DNA of 64,000 bases from Curvularia sp. ZM96 (lineage: Eukaryota > Ascomycota > Dothideomycetes > Pleosporales > Pleosporaceae), in NCBI GenBank assembly GCA_022457065.1, contig JAJGBQ010000004.1:2418001-2482000 (forward strand), given 5' to 3'. The position numbers were made by a program, and so were the translations under genes. Of this stretch, positions 1 through 9,557 are shown in pieces; positions within the stretch are counted from its first letter, which is position 1; every line of letters starts with the position of its first letter. The notes under the pieces were generated by a model, which had not been told where the DNA came from, searched no databases, and was given only the letters and a program-made list of their open reading frames with translations.

Positions 1-328
1 GGGCCGATAGATGGCGGTATATAGTATGGTCTCAGAGGATTAGGAGCATCGCGCGAGGTCGCCATGGCTTCTGAGGGAGCACTGAGCAAAAGAGTGTCAG
101 AGTCGTGATCTTTATCGGGGCTTGTTTTCTGACAACTCGTCGTGCATGCAATGCGCTTCCCGGATCGACAAGGATGTGAGGCGGTCTGTGCGGCGAACAT
201 TTGACGTCTCACAGCATTCGGAATTATCGACGGCTTCCTGTTTCTGGTTTGCAGCAAACATTGCTCCTCGGCGCATTCGTCCCTTGATCACCTCCAATTC
301 CTCAACCCAGCGATCCTAGAATTTCGAT
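1..328. other. Non-coding left edge / ferredoxin promoter
   Basis: No convincing gene. The short open frames on both strands here have no recognisable domain. The stretch most likely holds the promoter and 5' leader of the ferredoxin gene that starts at 329. Confidence 0.5.
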
Positions 329-999
329 ATGGCTGCGAATAGAGCTTGCTCCATCATGTTGGAGGGGCGGATAGCTGGCGCGAGAAGCGCGTTGTCGACT
401 CCACAGAGATTCTCCAGCCATTGGACGACAGCGAGATGCCAGAGACCGGTGCACACACAGAAGACGGCCACGTCTCTACTGCGGCGACCCAATATCTTCG
501 TAGAAACAAATCCCTCGTGGTTGCGAAACTGCCGACAATTCTCCGCCAATCATGCACCCCGCCATGGTCATCTCGACCCTCCAAGACCCGGGGAAGAGTG
601 CGCCTTCACTACCCACCCCTGCCTCTAGACCCAGTCGCTAACAACAGCAGGCGCAAAGTCACATTCATAGATAAAGACGGCCATTCTCATACCTTTGAAG
701 TCGCAGATGGCGACAATCTCCTCGATATTGCGCAAGCCAACGACATAGAAATGGAGGGCGCATGCGGAGGCTCGTGTGCCTGCTCGACATGCCACGTCAT
801 TGTAGAAGACGAGGCCTACTACGACAAGATGGAGGAGCCGGATGACGACGAGAACGACATGTTGGACTTGGCATTTGGCCTTACCGAGACCAGCAGGCTG
901 GGATGTCAAGTTAAGATGAACAAGGAGCTGGATGGGCTGGTAGTGCGGCTACCAAGCATGACCAGGAACTTGCAGGCTAGCGATTTTGAGAGCAAATAA
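329..999 (+). CDS. YAH1: Mitochondrial [2Fe-2S] ferredoxin (adrenodoxin/Yah1 type)
   Basis: Electron carrier of the mitochondrial matrix that feeds iron-sulfur cluster and heme A synthesis (known for the family). Two exons, 329-597 and 651-999, give about 205 residues. The 53-bp intron begins GTGCGC, has a CTAAC branch and ends CAG. The first exon supplies a basic, Ser/Arg-rich leader of roughly 75-80 residues, as expected for mitochondrial import. The second exon starts the ferredoxin fold (RKVTFIDKDG). Cluster ligands fit C-x5-C-x2-C at Cys128, Cys134 and Cys137, with the fourth at Cys175 (RLGCQV). An unspliced frame opening at 346 also reads into the domain, but it has an acidic, non-targeting N-terminus, so the spliced model is preferred. 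The donor GTGCGC is weak, which is the main uncertainty. Confidence 0.9.
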
Positions 1000-1252
1000 G
1001 GATTCACGGAATGTGGAACTCAGATCTATCTAATCGAGGCGCTGAGTGAGCTCTAGGACATCAACGGTGGGAAACATCTATGAGAGGTGACGTTGGGTAT
1101 ATAGTTGCAGAGGTTTCACGGATACTCAGCATTCGATACGACGCATGTATTATACTAACACTCCGCTTGCATATGGACTGGCGTAGAGGACAACTGGAAA
1201 GGCTTGTATAGTATATGGTATCATGAACAAATCATCGCACCCTTGTCTAGTT

Positions 1253-2320
1253 TTATGCTTCAACAATCTTCTCCTTGTTTTGACCTCCAGTGAGCATGTC
1301 GAGGAAACCCTGTTTGCTCATCTCCTTGACCTTCTCCTCCCTCTTGTCCATACCAACTACCATGCTGGCCTTGCTCTCTCTCTCAGCCTGTTCACCTTTG
1401 ACCTGAGCCGCTCTAACCGCATTGAACAGCTTGATGACACCCTTTTGTGCTGTTCGCTTGAGCTCCTTCTCCTTTGTCGATGTAGCCTCCGTGCTTGTGC
1501 TTGGATCGTTCAGACCCAGAACGTCCCTGATGCGACCCTTGTCTCGCGCGGCCTTGCGCTCCGCCACGAGTTGCCGGCGCACTTTTTCTGTAAGTTTTGA
1601 GTCGGCAAGTTCGCGGTTTGCTGTTTCGGCATCTTTCGAACGGGACAGAATAGGCTCAATGCGTTTTGATGTCGAAAGCTTTGAGCCTAAGATTCTGGAG
1701 ATGGAGTTGGCGAATGCTTCAGGGTCGTTGCGCTTGCGAACTTTGCGCGCGGCGGCGGTAGAGGTCTCGGAAACAGAAGAGGCTTCAGAGGCGTCTGATT
1801 CGGAGTCGGCAATGGAGAATTCGTCAGCTTCAGGCTCAGAGTCGTCTTCGTCATCATCTTCAGCATCGCTTGGCAATGGAGCTTCGTGGTCGACAGGAGC
1901 CGTCTTCTTCAGCGCAGACTTTACAGGCGTTTTGGACGGTATGCTAGCTTTGAACTTGGGCTCTGGCTTTTTCGACGGCACCGCATCCACCTCGTCATCC
2001 TCATCGTCGCTAGCCGAAGACTCCTCTGCAGCAGCGGCTTGTTGCGCTGCCTTTTTCGCCTCGAATTTCGCTTGTTTCCTCAGCTGCTGCTTAGACAGCT
2101 CTGGCTTCCCTGGGAGGGTCGCATTGGCGCCCGAAGGCTGGAATGGCTCGTCTGGTTCTTGGCTGCTTCCTCGTGCTGGAGCGTCGCGCGCGGCGCCTTC
2201 TTCTTCGTCGGAGGAACTGTGGTAGTGCTTCTGCTTCTTGACCTTTCTCTTTTCCTTCTTGGGGACTTTTCCTCTCAACTGCTCCTCGGTCCGTCTCCGT
2301 TTTAGCGATGTGTTGACCAT
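1253..2320 (-). CDS. RRP15: Ribosomal RNA-processing protein 15
   Basis: Nucleolar factor for large-subunit (pre-60S) rRNA maturation. It is a single exon of 355 residues. The N-terminal half is highly charged and disordered: Lys-rich near residues 5-35 (KRRRTEEQ, KKEKRKVKKQK), then acidic Ser/Asp/Glu tracts. The conserved RRP15 core lies in the C-terminal half and includes DPEAFANSISRILGSKL, the following TSKRIEPILSR, then VRRQLVAERKAARDKGRIRDV and GVIKLFNAVRAAQ. I chose the ATG at 2320 (MVNTSLKRRRTEEQ). An upstream in-frame ATG at 2416 adds 32 residues unlike the family. The gene is divergent from SRP54 across a 229-bp gap, which pairs ribosome biogenesis with protein targeting. Confidence 0.88.
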   Translation of the reverse strand: MVNTSLKRRRTEEQLRGKVPKKEKRKVKKQKHYHSSSDEEEGAARDAPARGSSQEPDEPFQPSGANATLPGKPELSKQQLRKQAKFEAKKAAQQAAAAEESSASDDEDDEVDAVPSKKPEPKFKASIPSKTPVKSALKKTAPVDHEAPLPSDAEDDDEDDSEPEADEFSIADSESDASEASSVSETSTAAARKVRKRNDPEAFANSISRILGSKLSTSKRIEPILSRSKDAETANRELADSKLTEKVRRQLVAERKAARDKGRIRDVLGLNDPSTSTEATSTKEKELKRTAQKGVIKLFNAVRAAQVKGEQAERESKASMVVGMDKREEKVKEMSKQGFLDMLTGGQNKEKIVEA

Positions 2321-2549
2321 TGCGGCTGTGACTGTCCAGATGTGGGAATGTGGATGTTTGCAGGCACAGCGCGGTCGCAGAAAAAAGTTCCAGGTGATCG
2401 GCGTTAGGGGAGCCAAAAGACCGACGGCAGGGCAAAGCGCGCCCCGCCATGCCTACTGCGTTCCCCACAGAACACCACAAGAACATCACCGACCACCACC
2501 CACACCCTTCGCCCCTCAGCTTTTTCATAATCTCCATACAACCGCCGCT
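2321..2549. promoter_or_regulatory. Divergent promoter of RRP15 and SRP54
   Basis: Only 229 bp separate the two start codons, so the core promoters and 5' leaders of both genes must lie here or overlap. I see no clear TATA box. The SRP54-proximal part is C-rich with CACC and CCACC runs on the plus strand, typical of fungal 5' leaders. Shared control is an inference from geometry alone. Confidence 0.55.
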
Positions 2550-4224
2550 ATGGTGCTTCAAGATCTCGGGCGGCGCATCAATGCCGCTGTCACGGACCTC
2601 ACGAGGTCGCCAAACCTCGATGAGAAGGTGCGCACGCTTGCAAAGCAGGAGTACCTAACAAGTGGCTAATATGCGCAAGGCCTTTGATTCCATGGTCAAG
2701 GAAATCTCCAACGCCCTCGTCGAAGCCGATGTCAATGTAAAACTCGTCATGAACCTGCGACAGTCGATAAAGCGCGCAGTCGACTTCAAGCACCTTGCGC
2801 CCGGTGTGAACAAAAAGCGCCTCATCCAGAAAGCCGTCTTCGATGAGCTCGTTAAGATGGTCGATCCACATGCCGAGCCTTTCAAACCGCGCAAGGACAA
2901 GTCGAACGTCATCATGTTTGTTGGTCTTCAGGGTGCTGGTAAAACGACAACGTGTACAAAGTTGGCCCGATGGTACCAGGCAAGAGGTTTCAAGGCTTGT
3001 CTGGTCTGCGCAGACACTTTCCGTGCCGGTGCATTCGACCAGTTGAAACAAAATGCCACAAAAGCCAAAATTCCATATTACGGTAGCCACACACAGACAG
3101 ATCCCGTGGTCGTGGCAGCCGAGGGTGTGGATAAATTCAAGAAAGAGCGCTTTGAGATCATCATTGTGGATACCTCTGGACGACACAGGCAAGAGAAGGA
3201 CCTCTTCGACGAGATGGTCCAAATTCAAAACGCTGTGAAGCCCGATCAGACAATCATGGTGTTAGATGGTACTATTGGTCAGGCCGCCGAATCTCAGGCT
3301 CGCGCTTTCAAAGAAGCAGCAGACTTTGGAGCCATTGTCATCACCAAGACCGACGGTGCCGCAGCAGGTGGTGGTGCCATCTCCGCAGTCGCTGCAACAC
3401 ACACTCCCATTGTCTTTCTCGGAAATGGAGAACACATGTTGGACCTCGAACGCTTTGCTCCACAGGCATTTGTTTCCAAGCTACTCGGAATGGGCGACGT
3501 GCAAGGACTGGTTGAGCACGTTCAATCACTCAAGCTCGACCAGAAGGACACCATGAAGCACATCACCCAAGGAATTTTCACCATCAAAGATCTCCGTGAC
3601 CAGCTCTCTAACATCATGAAGATGGGACCCCTGTCCAAGATGGCTGGCATGATTCCTGGATTGAGCAGCATGATGGGCGGTATGGATGACGAAGAAGGTG
3701 GCGCCAAACTCAAACGCATGATTTATATCTGCGACAGTATGACAGAGAAAGAGTTGGAATCCGACGGCAAGATGTTCGTGGATCAGCCTACCCGCATGAC
3801 ACGTGTAGCCCGTGGTTCGGGTACTTCGGTACGCGAAGTCGAGGAACTGCTCACCCAGCACCGCATGATGGCCGGCATGGCAAAGAAGATGAAAGGTGGA
3901 ATGGCAAACATGCAAAAGGCACAAGGCGCTATGGGCGGTGGCAACAAACAGCAACAGCTTGCGGCTATGCAGAAGCGCATGCAGAGTATGGGCGGTGCAG
4001 GCGCTATGGGTGGCGCGGGAGGCGGTATGCCTGACATTGGAGCCATGATGAAGATGCTCGGTAGTGGACGAGGCGGCGGAGGCGGCATGCCGGATCTGTC
4101 CGCACTTGGCGGTATGGGAGGCATGGACATGGGTGCTATGATGAAAATGATGGGCGGAATGGGTAGTATGCCTGGAATGGGTGGAGGTGGCGCTGGTGGT
4201 AGCCAAGGCAAGGGAAGGAGATAG
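2550..4224 (+). CDS. SRP54: Signal recognition particle 54 kDa GTPase
   Basis: GTPase subunit of the signal recognition particle; it binds signal peptides and 7SL RNA in the cytosol and docks ribosomes at the ER. Exons 2550-2627 and 2680-4224 (intron 52 bp, GTGCGC...GCTAAT...AAG) give 540 residues. Exon 1 encodes the family start MVLQDLGRRINAAV; the joint at LDEK|AFDSMVKEI restores the N domain. G-domain motifs are GLQGAGKTTT (about 108-117), DTSGR (190-194) and TKTD (248-251). The C-terminal M domain is Met-rich. It ends in a long Gly/Met tail with two near-repeats around AMMKML and AMMKMM, a low-complexity extension. The acceptor ends AAG rather than the usual CAG/TAG; the reading frame leaves little choice. 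Confidence 0.95.
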
Positions 4225-4579
4225 TACCCTTTATCCAGATGGTATGGGGTTTTTTCGAATTCGGATGCATAGCTACGGCGTTGGGAGTGGGATTTGCTGT
4301 CGCCGTTTGGAGGCACGTGTTGATAGATGTTTGTGTACACAGCATACGGATTGGCTCGTCATGCGATACCCATCTTTGGTCAAAGGGTGAATTGAAATCA
4401 CATGAATCAAATGGTATTATTCTCTTTCGTCACTTGTTCACTAATATTTCGTGCTCTTTCATGAAGGATGCGTATATGCGTATAAGTGTATCGAAACAGC
4501 TCATCTTTCACCCTTTTCTATCTTTAGATGCTCTATACAGTCTATTCCATTCTAGCTATTCTATCCACATCTATTCCTT
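4225..4579. other. Convergent spacer SRP54 / FMO
   Basis: The 3' regions of two convergent genes. T-rich runs (for example near 4500-4600) suit 3' UTR and polyadenylation signals. No gene seen. Confidence 0.5.
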
Positions 4580-6106
4580 CTATACCTTTCCCCCTACCTC
4601 ATCACCCTCGCCCTCAAGCACAAACCCCAACTCCTCCACACTCCGAATACTCTTCCTCTCTTCGCCCCTCGCCCCAAAAGCCTGCCTGATTTTCGGAAAG
4701 TATTCGCGGCACCAAAATTCCCACCGGCCCCAAACCGGAGGTATCTTGCCTTTTCCCTCGTTCTCCAGCCCATCTTTATCTGGCGCTGACAGCGCCCATT
4801 TACTCATTGCGTTGATGTAATTCCCGTCTTTGGGGAAGGGTAAGAGATGGAAGTTTCGCCCGGCGCCCATTTCTTCTTCTACAGACTTTTCCCAGGCTTC
4901 CATTTCTGAGAGAGGTGGGAGGTCTAGACGACCAGAGTATACGCGCGCAAGAACTGCGGCTTGGGATTCTGCAAGAGGAAAAGGGATGACACGCTGGTTT
5001 AGTGCTAGGAAACTAAGAGTCGGGCGGGGAGCGTAGAAGAGATGGTGATAAGTGTGGTTTACTCTTTCGCCAGTAGTGATCAGCTTTGGTTCTACGGATT
5101 GCAGGAAAGGCAAGCTGTAGAAGTAGCCAGTGGCGAAGACGATGGCATCGATATCGTGTTCTTCACTTCCGTCGGCAAAGCGCACACCACGGGTAGAAGG
5201 GAGGAATTGGGCTATTTGGGGGACTTGGCGGCGCTTTTGGTCTTGAGATGCAGCGCCGTGGGTGGCGCTGAACATGGACTCGGAGCGGGTGGACCAGAGG
5301 AGGGGCTGCTGGCAGTAGCCTGCTATTTGAGCGCTGACATCAGCACCTGAGGCGGAATTGCCTACTACTATGACTTTTTGGTCGATGAATTCCTCGGGTC
5401 GCCGATAGTATTTGGAGTGGCTGATGCGGTTGGGGTGTTTACCGTTCCATTCTTGTATCCCAGGCATTGACGGAATGTATGGGACGATAAAGTGACCATT
5501 TGCAACAATGACTGCGTCATACACTTCGCTTGTAGTCTCGTTAGTTAAGAGGTTGCTCGTCGTGACAGTCCATGAGCTAGCGGTATTATTGACGTCTGTG
5601 GGTACGACATCGGTGACTTGAGTGCAGTATCGCACGAGATCCTGAACGTCCATAGAGTAGTCCTCTATGTACTTGAGTACTGTTTCGTGCTTAGGAAAGA
5701 GCTGGCTATCATATGGCCAGTCGAGATCTTGGAAGCCCATTAATCCGTGTGGAATGTTGGTTTCTAATTTCTCGTATATTGGTGACAAGAAAGAGGGTGT
5801 CTTAGATGTGCCATTTGTGCCATTAGTATCGATACTTCCATTGGCAATCTTCTCTTGAGAATTCCATTCCGGTTTCTGGACATCCTTGTTTGGGTCGGTC
5901 TGCGGTATGTCGAACAGGTTCTCGTCTCTTTGCTCGCCCGTGTAGATCCATATACCCCCAGGTCGACTTCTTTGTTCAAACAAGACAATCTTGTCAAAGG
6001 ATCTCTCGGCTCTCAAATACTTTGCTGCTATCACACCTGAAGGTCCCGCGCCGACTACAGCCACTGTCCTTGCTCTAACTGATATCCTGTCGCCATCGGA
6101 AGCCAT
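4580..6106 (-). CDS. FAD/NADPH flavin-containing monooxygenase
   Basis: Predicted class B flavoprotein monooxygenase that oxygenates a soft nucleophile (N or S) of a small molecule; the substrate is unknown. The single exon encodes 508 residues from the ATG at 6106. Seen motifs: FAD-binding GAGPSG (about 19-24), the RPGGIW segment (about 48-53), a HPNRISHSKYYR stretch in the position of the FMO signature, NADPH-binding GNSASG (249-254) and the late ATGY (325-328). An in-frame ATG at 6220 adds 38 Arg-rich residues, so a second, possibly organelle-directed form is conceivable. The gene is divergent from the binding-protein-like gene at 6485, with a 378-bp gap. Length is normal for the family and no catalytic motif is missing. 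Confidence 0.87.
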   Translation of the reverse strand: MASDGDRISVRARTVAVVGAGPSGVIAAKYLRAERSFDKIVLFEQRSRPGGIWIYTGEQRDENLFDIPQTDPNKDVQKPEWNSQEKIANGSIDTNGTNGTSKTPSFLSPIYEKLETNIPHGLMGFQDLDWPYDSQLFPKHETVLKYIEDYSMDVQDLVRYCTQVTDVVPTDVNNTASSWTVTTSNLLTNETTSEVYDAVIVANGHFIVPYIPSMPGIQEWNGKHPNRISHSKYYRRPEEFIDQKVIVVGNSASGADVSAQIAGYCQQPLLWSTRSESMFSATHGAASQDQKRRQVPQIAQFLPSTRGVRFADGSEEHDIDAIVFATGYFYSLPFLQSVEPKLITTGERVNHTYHHLFYAPRPTLSFLALNQRVIPFPLAESQAAVLARVYSGRLDLPPLSEMEAWEKSVEEEMGAGRNFHLLPFPKDGNYINAMSKWALSAPDKDGLENEGKGKIPPVWGRWEFWCREYFPKIRQAFGARGEERKSIRSVEELGFVLEGEGDEVGGKV

Positions 6107-6484
6107 TACGTGATGGTGGGCGGCACGAATGTACCGCAAAAGACGCTGCGGGTGACGCCTGATTGATAATTCGATATAGCTTTCGTATCTAGGGTATCCT
6201 CGCAACAGCCGAGAAACCATAAAACGGCAATCACGTCGGTACTCAAGTTCAGACGGTTGACGTGATGGGATTCATGCCCAAAACAGCATGGTTCGGCGCC
6301 GATCGGAACGACTTCGGAACTATGTGATGCTAGGGCTGATCGTCACGACGTTCAACGAATGATGAACTGACCTTATAGCTCGCATTACCCCTCTCAGTCA
6401 TGCGCATTTGATCCAACCCAAGTCAAATGAATTAAACACGGGCTGGAGTTGCTTATTTGACACGACCCGTTGAACTTTAATGTA
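6107..6484. promoter_or_regulatory. Divergent promoter of FMO and PBP-like gene
   Basis: The shared 378-bp upstream region. It carries the 15-mer GCTCGCATTACCCCT at 6379-6393, containing the CCCCT core of stress-response elements. The same 15-mer recurs in the asparaginase upstream region near 21379. A CGATCGGAACGACTTCGGAA stretch near 6300 is also partly conserved there. Regulation is inferred. Confidence 0.5.
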
Positions 6485-7542
6485 ATGCTTCGCTCTTTAT
6501 CAATCACACGTTTGCCCGCTGCAGCGAGAGCTCAGCAGAGCCGCAGCTTTTACACCAACAGAAAAACCATGGCACCACTTCGGATCGGCTTTGTGCCTGG
6601 TAGGGCTCATTCTCATTCCATATTGTTCTCAGACTAACTAAACCAGAGCACTTTTGCACCCCGCTCGAATTTGCGAAGAAACATTACGATCTTGATGCAA
6701 AGCTTGTTCCGTTCCCCTCCGGAACAGGGCACATGGTCACAGCTCTCCAGTCCGACGAGATTGACGCCGCTGTAGGCTTGACTGAAGGATGGATTGCGGC
6801 GCTGGGCAAGGGTCAAGCAGCCAAGCAAGATGCCGGGTTCCGCATCGTTGGCACCTATGTCGAGACGCCGCTATGCTGGGCCATCTCTTCAGGAGTAAAG
6901 AGAGATGAGCTGAAGGGTGTCCAAGACCTGAAGGGCAAAAGGGTTGGTGTGTCGAGGATCGGTAGTGGAAGCTATGTTATGAGCTTCGTGCTCGCAGACC
7001 AGCAGGGCTGGCTCGATACATCGTCCGGCAGTCCCCCGTTTCCCGTCGAGGTTCTGAACACGTTCTCCAACCTCCGCGACGCTGTCAATGATGGCACAGC
7101 CGACTTCTTCATGTGGGAGCACTTCACATCAAAGCGCTACTACGATAAGGGTGAAATCAAACGCATTGGTGAGATTTACACCCCATGGTCGTCATGGAAG
7201 ATAGTCGCCGCAAACCATCTCCTAACCCCAAAGAATTGGAGCTCAACACCCAACGCTAGCAAGCCCCCACTTGCGCCAGAGCTTGAGGAGGTTTTGGACA
7301 AGATTAATCAAGGTGTCAAGCACTTTGAGGACAATGTGGAAGAGGCCATTGAATTCATTACCACCAAGCTTGACTACTCTGAAGAAGATGCTAGGGAGTG
7401 GCTTAAAACGGTAACATTCTCAAAGCAAGTAAAAGGCGTGGATAAAGCAGTCGTGGATAAGACGGTTGGTATCTTGCAGAAGGCTGGGGTGCTCGGCGAT
7501 GAAGTCGATCAATCAGACATGATTGCGCTCGAGCGAGGTTAG
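6485..7542 (+). CDS. Periplasmic-binding-protein-fold protein (Ca3427-like)
   Basis: Resembles the bacterial type-2 solute-binding fold used for nitrate, sulfonate and thiamine-precursor uptake. In fungi the named relative is Candida Ca3427; its ligand is uncertain. Exons 6485-6599 and 6647-7542 (intron 47 bp, GTAGGG...ACTAAC...CAG) give 336 residues. The joint produces RIGFVP|EHFCTPLEFAKKHYD, the family's N-terminal strand and ligand loop. Later landmarks are GTGHMVTALQSDEIDAAVGLTEGW and LKGKRVGVSRIGSGSYVM. The first ATG gives a leader free of acidic residues and rich in Arg and Ser (MLRSLSITRLPAAARAQ), like a mitochondrial presequence. A second in-frame ATG at 6569 starts right at the fold (MAPLRIGFVP). 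There is no transporter permease nearby, so an uptake role is unlikely. Confidence 0.82.
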
Positions 7543-7970
7543 AAATGATCACGCACCACGGACTCTGCCATTGAGACTGTTTCATCGCCTATAACTGACC
7601 CCAACGAATAGCAAGCGTTATAGATACTGTGTGCAAGAAATTCTAGAACTTAGTCAGTGAATTATCCACATCGTGCAAACGTACCCTTGTGCGTTCCATT
7701 TATGAATTCAATCTAGCCCAATCTTCACAACGTTTGTTTAGAAAGTTCAAGCTCACACGGTACATTCACTACACTCGCCTGGCTTTGTTCGGTCTCAGAG
7801 CACAACGCTAAGATCCGCGTTTGCTGTTATTATATTTCAATTCAAGACTTCAAATCAACAACACACTCTTTAACTTATAAACCCCCAGTAAATTGCACTT
7901 TATACGCACCAGCAAAAGGGTACCCGACACGTAGCAAGCCAAACCAGATCCCTGATTCTAGCGAAACAAC
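7543..7970. other. Spacer with acyltransferase promoter
   Basis: Contains the 3' UTR of the binding-protein-like gene and the promoter of the acyltransferase. A TATA-like TTATAA lies at about 7875-7880, some 90 bp before the ATG at 7971. No gene seen. Confidence 0.5.
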
Positions 7971-9557
7971 ATGGCAGATGGTGAGAAGGAACTGGAACTT
8001 TCTTTTCTCGATCAACAATCACACCTTCGCGTATATGGTCGCTACTACATCGTATTTTCCTTCCCAGATACAAGGGATGCGTATATAGCCATTCGTTCAC
8101 TCCGCACGGGATTCAAAGAGGTGTTACGGCAATTTCCCTACCTAGCTGGAGCTGTGCGTATGCCATATATTGCCAATGATGACCTCCAAGTACTCTTTCC
8201 CAGCTCTATCGATCTAGAAGCGGAAGCATCCCGCATCTTCACTGCGAGTCTACATGATGCTACGAATGTCGACTATAGTTACGCAAAGTTAGCAAAGGCG
8301 CACTTCTTACCAGAAAGACTTCCTGCAAAAGACTTCTGTCCTGCTCTGATTAAGCACCACCCTGGGCTGGATGATGGCGATCCATTTGGAGAGAGAAAGA
8401 CTAGTCTAACTAAAGGTCCGCTTCCTGTATTTGCCGCCCATGCTACATTTATACCTGGGGGCTTAGTACTCAGTGTTTGGTTTTATCACGCCGTTACTGA
8501 TGGAAAAGGCAACGCCAGAATTCAAGAAGTATGGAGCGCTGCCGTGAGGTCTTTGAGTCAGTGCACGCAAGAAACAGGTTCAACAAATGCTGGCTTGGGG
8601 ATAAAAGCAGTGAGCGATGGTAAAGATCCGAATCTTGCCCGAGGTGTGTTTGCTACCCTTGTGCGCGAGTTGAATGTTGAGCCTGCCTTTACATGGCCTG
8701 GAAAGCCCTTTCAGTACTCAACACACCCACTTCACGAACCACCGTACAAGGTCATCACCAAAATGTTCCGCTTCCCTGCCTCAGTAATCAATGGTCTTTG
8801 CAAGGCTGTCTCAGATATCCAGAAGACCCATGTATCCCACTTCGCTGCACTGGCAGCAGTCATCTGGGCAAACATTATTCAAGCCCGCTTGCCTTTGCTT
8901 ATCGCAAGTGGTAACACGAAATCCACTTTGGCTATTGTTGTGGACCTGCGAAAACATTTCCGCGCGCCATTTTCGTCACCAGATTATCTAGGCAATCTAG
9001 TCTTCTCCGAAATGCCTACATGGGACTTGTTCGAACAGGCCAACAGCATCGTCAATCGTGTCGTAAAGGATGAGGATCGTTCGGGAGACGACGTCAAAAG
9101 CAGCGAACCAAGTATAGCCGTACGCGAAGCTCGGCTGAAGATCGTCGTCCCGATCCTTGCTCACTTCGCTGCAGAAATTCACGACGCTGTGCACAGTATT
9201 GATGATAAATGGGTGGGCAAGCAGCTCAGTCAAGTCCTTGCTAATCCAGCTCATACCGATCACTCCGTTCTCACGTTCCCCAATGGCCCGGATCTTTACA
9301 TCACCAGTTGGCAGCACATGGGTGCCGATCACAAGTGGTGCATCCCTGGGACTGGAGACACGCAGCCAAGTGCTATCCGGCGTGCGGCATGGGTGAGCGA
9401 GGGCGGCATTGTGGTTCTGCCGAGGAAAGCAGATCAGGAGGGAAAGATGGGTACGCCATACGAAGTCATGATCAGCCTTGCTGAGGAGGACATGGAGGCT
9501 TTTGAGGATAGTCTCGAGGAGGGTCGGTGGTTGAGAGATAGGTGTTGGAATGTTTAG
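7971..9557 (+). CDS. BAHD/trichothecene-acetyltransferase-like acyltransferase
   Basis: Predicted CoA-dependent O- or N-acyltransferase of the transferase (PF02458-like) group that acylates secondary metabolites or alkaloids; substrate unknown. The single exon encodes 528 residues. The catalytic HxxxD motif is HAVTD at about 173-177, in the context VWFYHAVTDGKG. The N-terminal block YYIVFSFPDTRDAY and LRQFPYLAGAVR fits the family. The usual late DFGWG motif is not recognisable; the matching region reads ITSWQHMGADHKW, so structural divergence is likely. No signal peptide, so it is probably cytosolic. It follows the monooxygenase and PBP-like genes, but no synthase sits nearby, so a biosynthetic cluster is only a possibility. 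Confidence 0.78.
   Translation: MADGEKELELSFLDQQSHLRVYGRYYIVFSFPDTRDAYIAIRSLRTGFKEVLRQFPYLAGAVRMPYIANDDLQVLFPSSIDLEAEASRIFTASLHDATNVDYSYAKLAKAHFLPERLPAKDFCPALIKHHPGLDDGDPFGERKTSLTKGPLPVFAAHATFIPGGLVLSVWFYHAVTDGKGNARIQEVWSAAVRSLSQCTQETGSTNAGLGIKAVSDGKDPNLARGVFATLVRELNVEPAFTWPGKPFQYSTHPLHEPPYKVITKMFRFPASVINGLCKAVSDIQKTHVSHFAALAAVIWANIIQARLPLLIASGNTKSTLAIVVDLRKHFRAPFSSPDYLGNLVFSEMPTWDLFEQANSIVNRVVKDEDRSGDDVKSSEPSIAVREARLKIVVPILAHFAAEIHDAVHSIDDKWVGKQLSQVLANPAHTDHSVLTFPNGPDLYITSWQHMGADHKWCIPGTGDTQPSAIRRAAWVSEGGIVVLPRKADQEGKMGTPYEVMISLAEEDMEAFEDSLEEGRWLRDRCWNV

Noticed and set aside
346..650. Alternative unspliced start for the ferredoxin
   Set aside because: It would replace the basic mitochondrial leader by an acidic, non-family N-terminus; the spliced frame from 329 fits much better.
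1422..2225. Long plus-strand Ser-rich frame opposite RRP15
   Set aside because: It is the antisense shadow of the acidic/Ser repeats of RRP15.
3526..4206. Long minus-strand frame opposite SRP54, His/Ala-rich
   Set aside because: Antisense of the Gly/Met-rich tail; no domain.
4580..9557. Monooxygenase, PBP-like protein and acyltransferase as a secondary-metabolite cluster
   Set aside because: No synthase, synthetase, terpene cyclase, cluster-type transporter or pathway regulator is present in the window; proximity alone does not support a cluster call.
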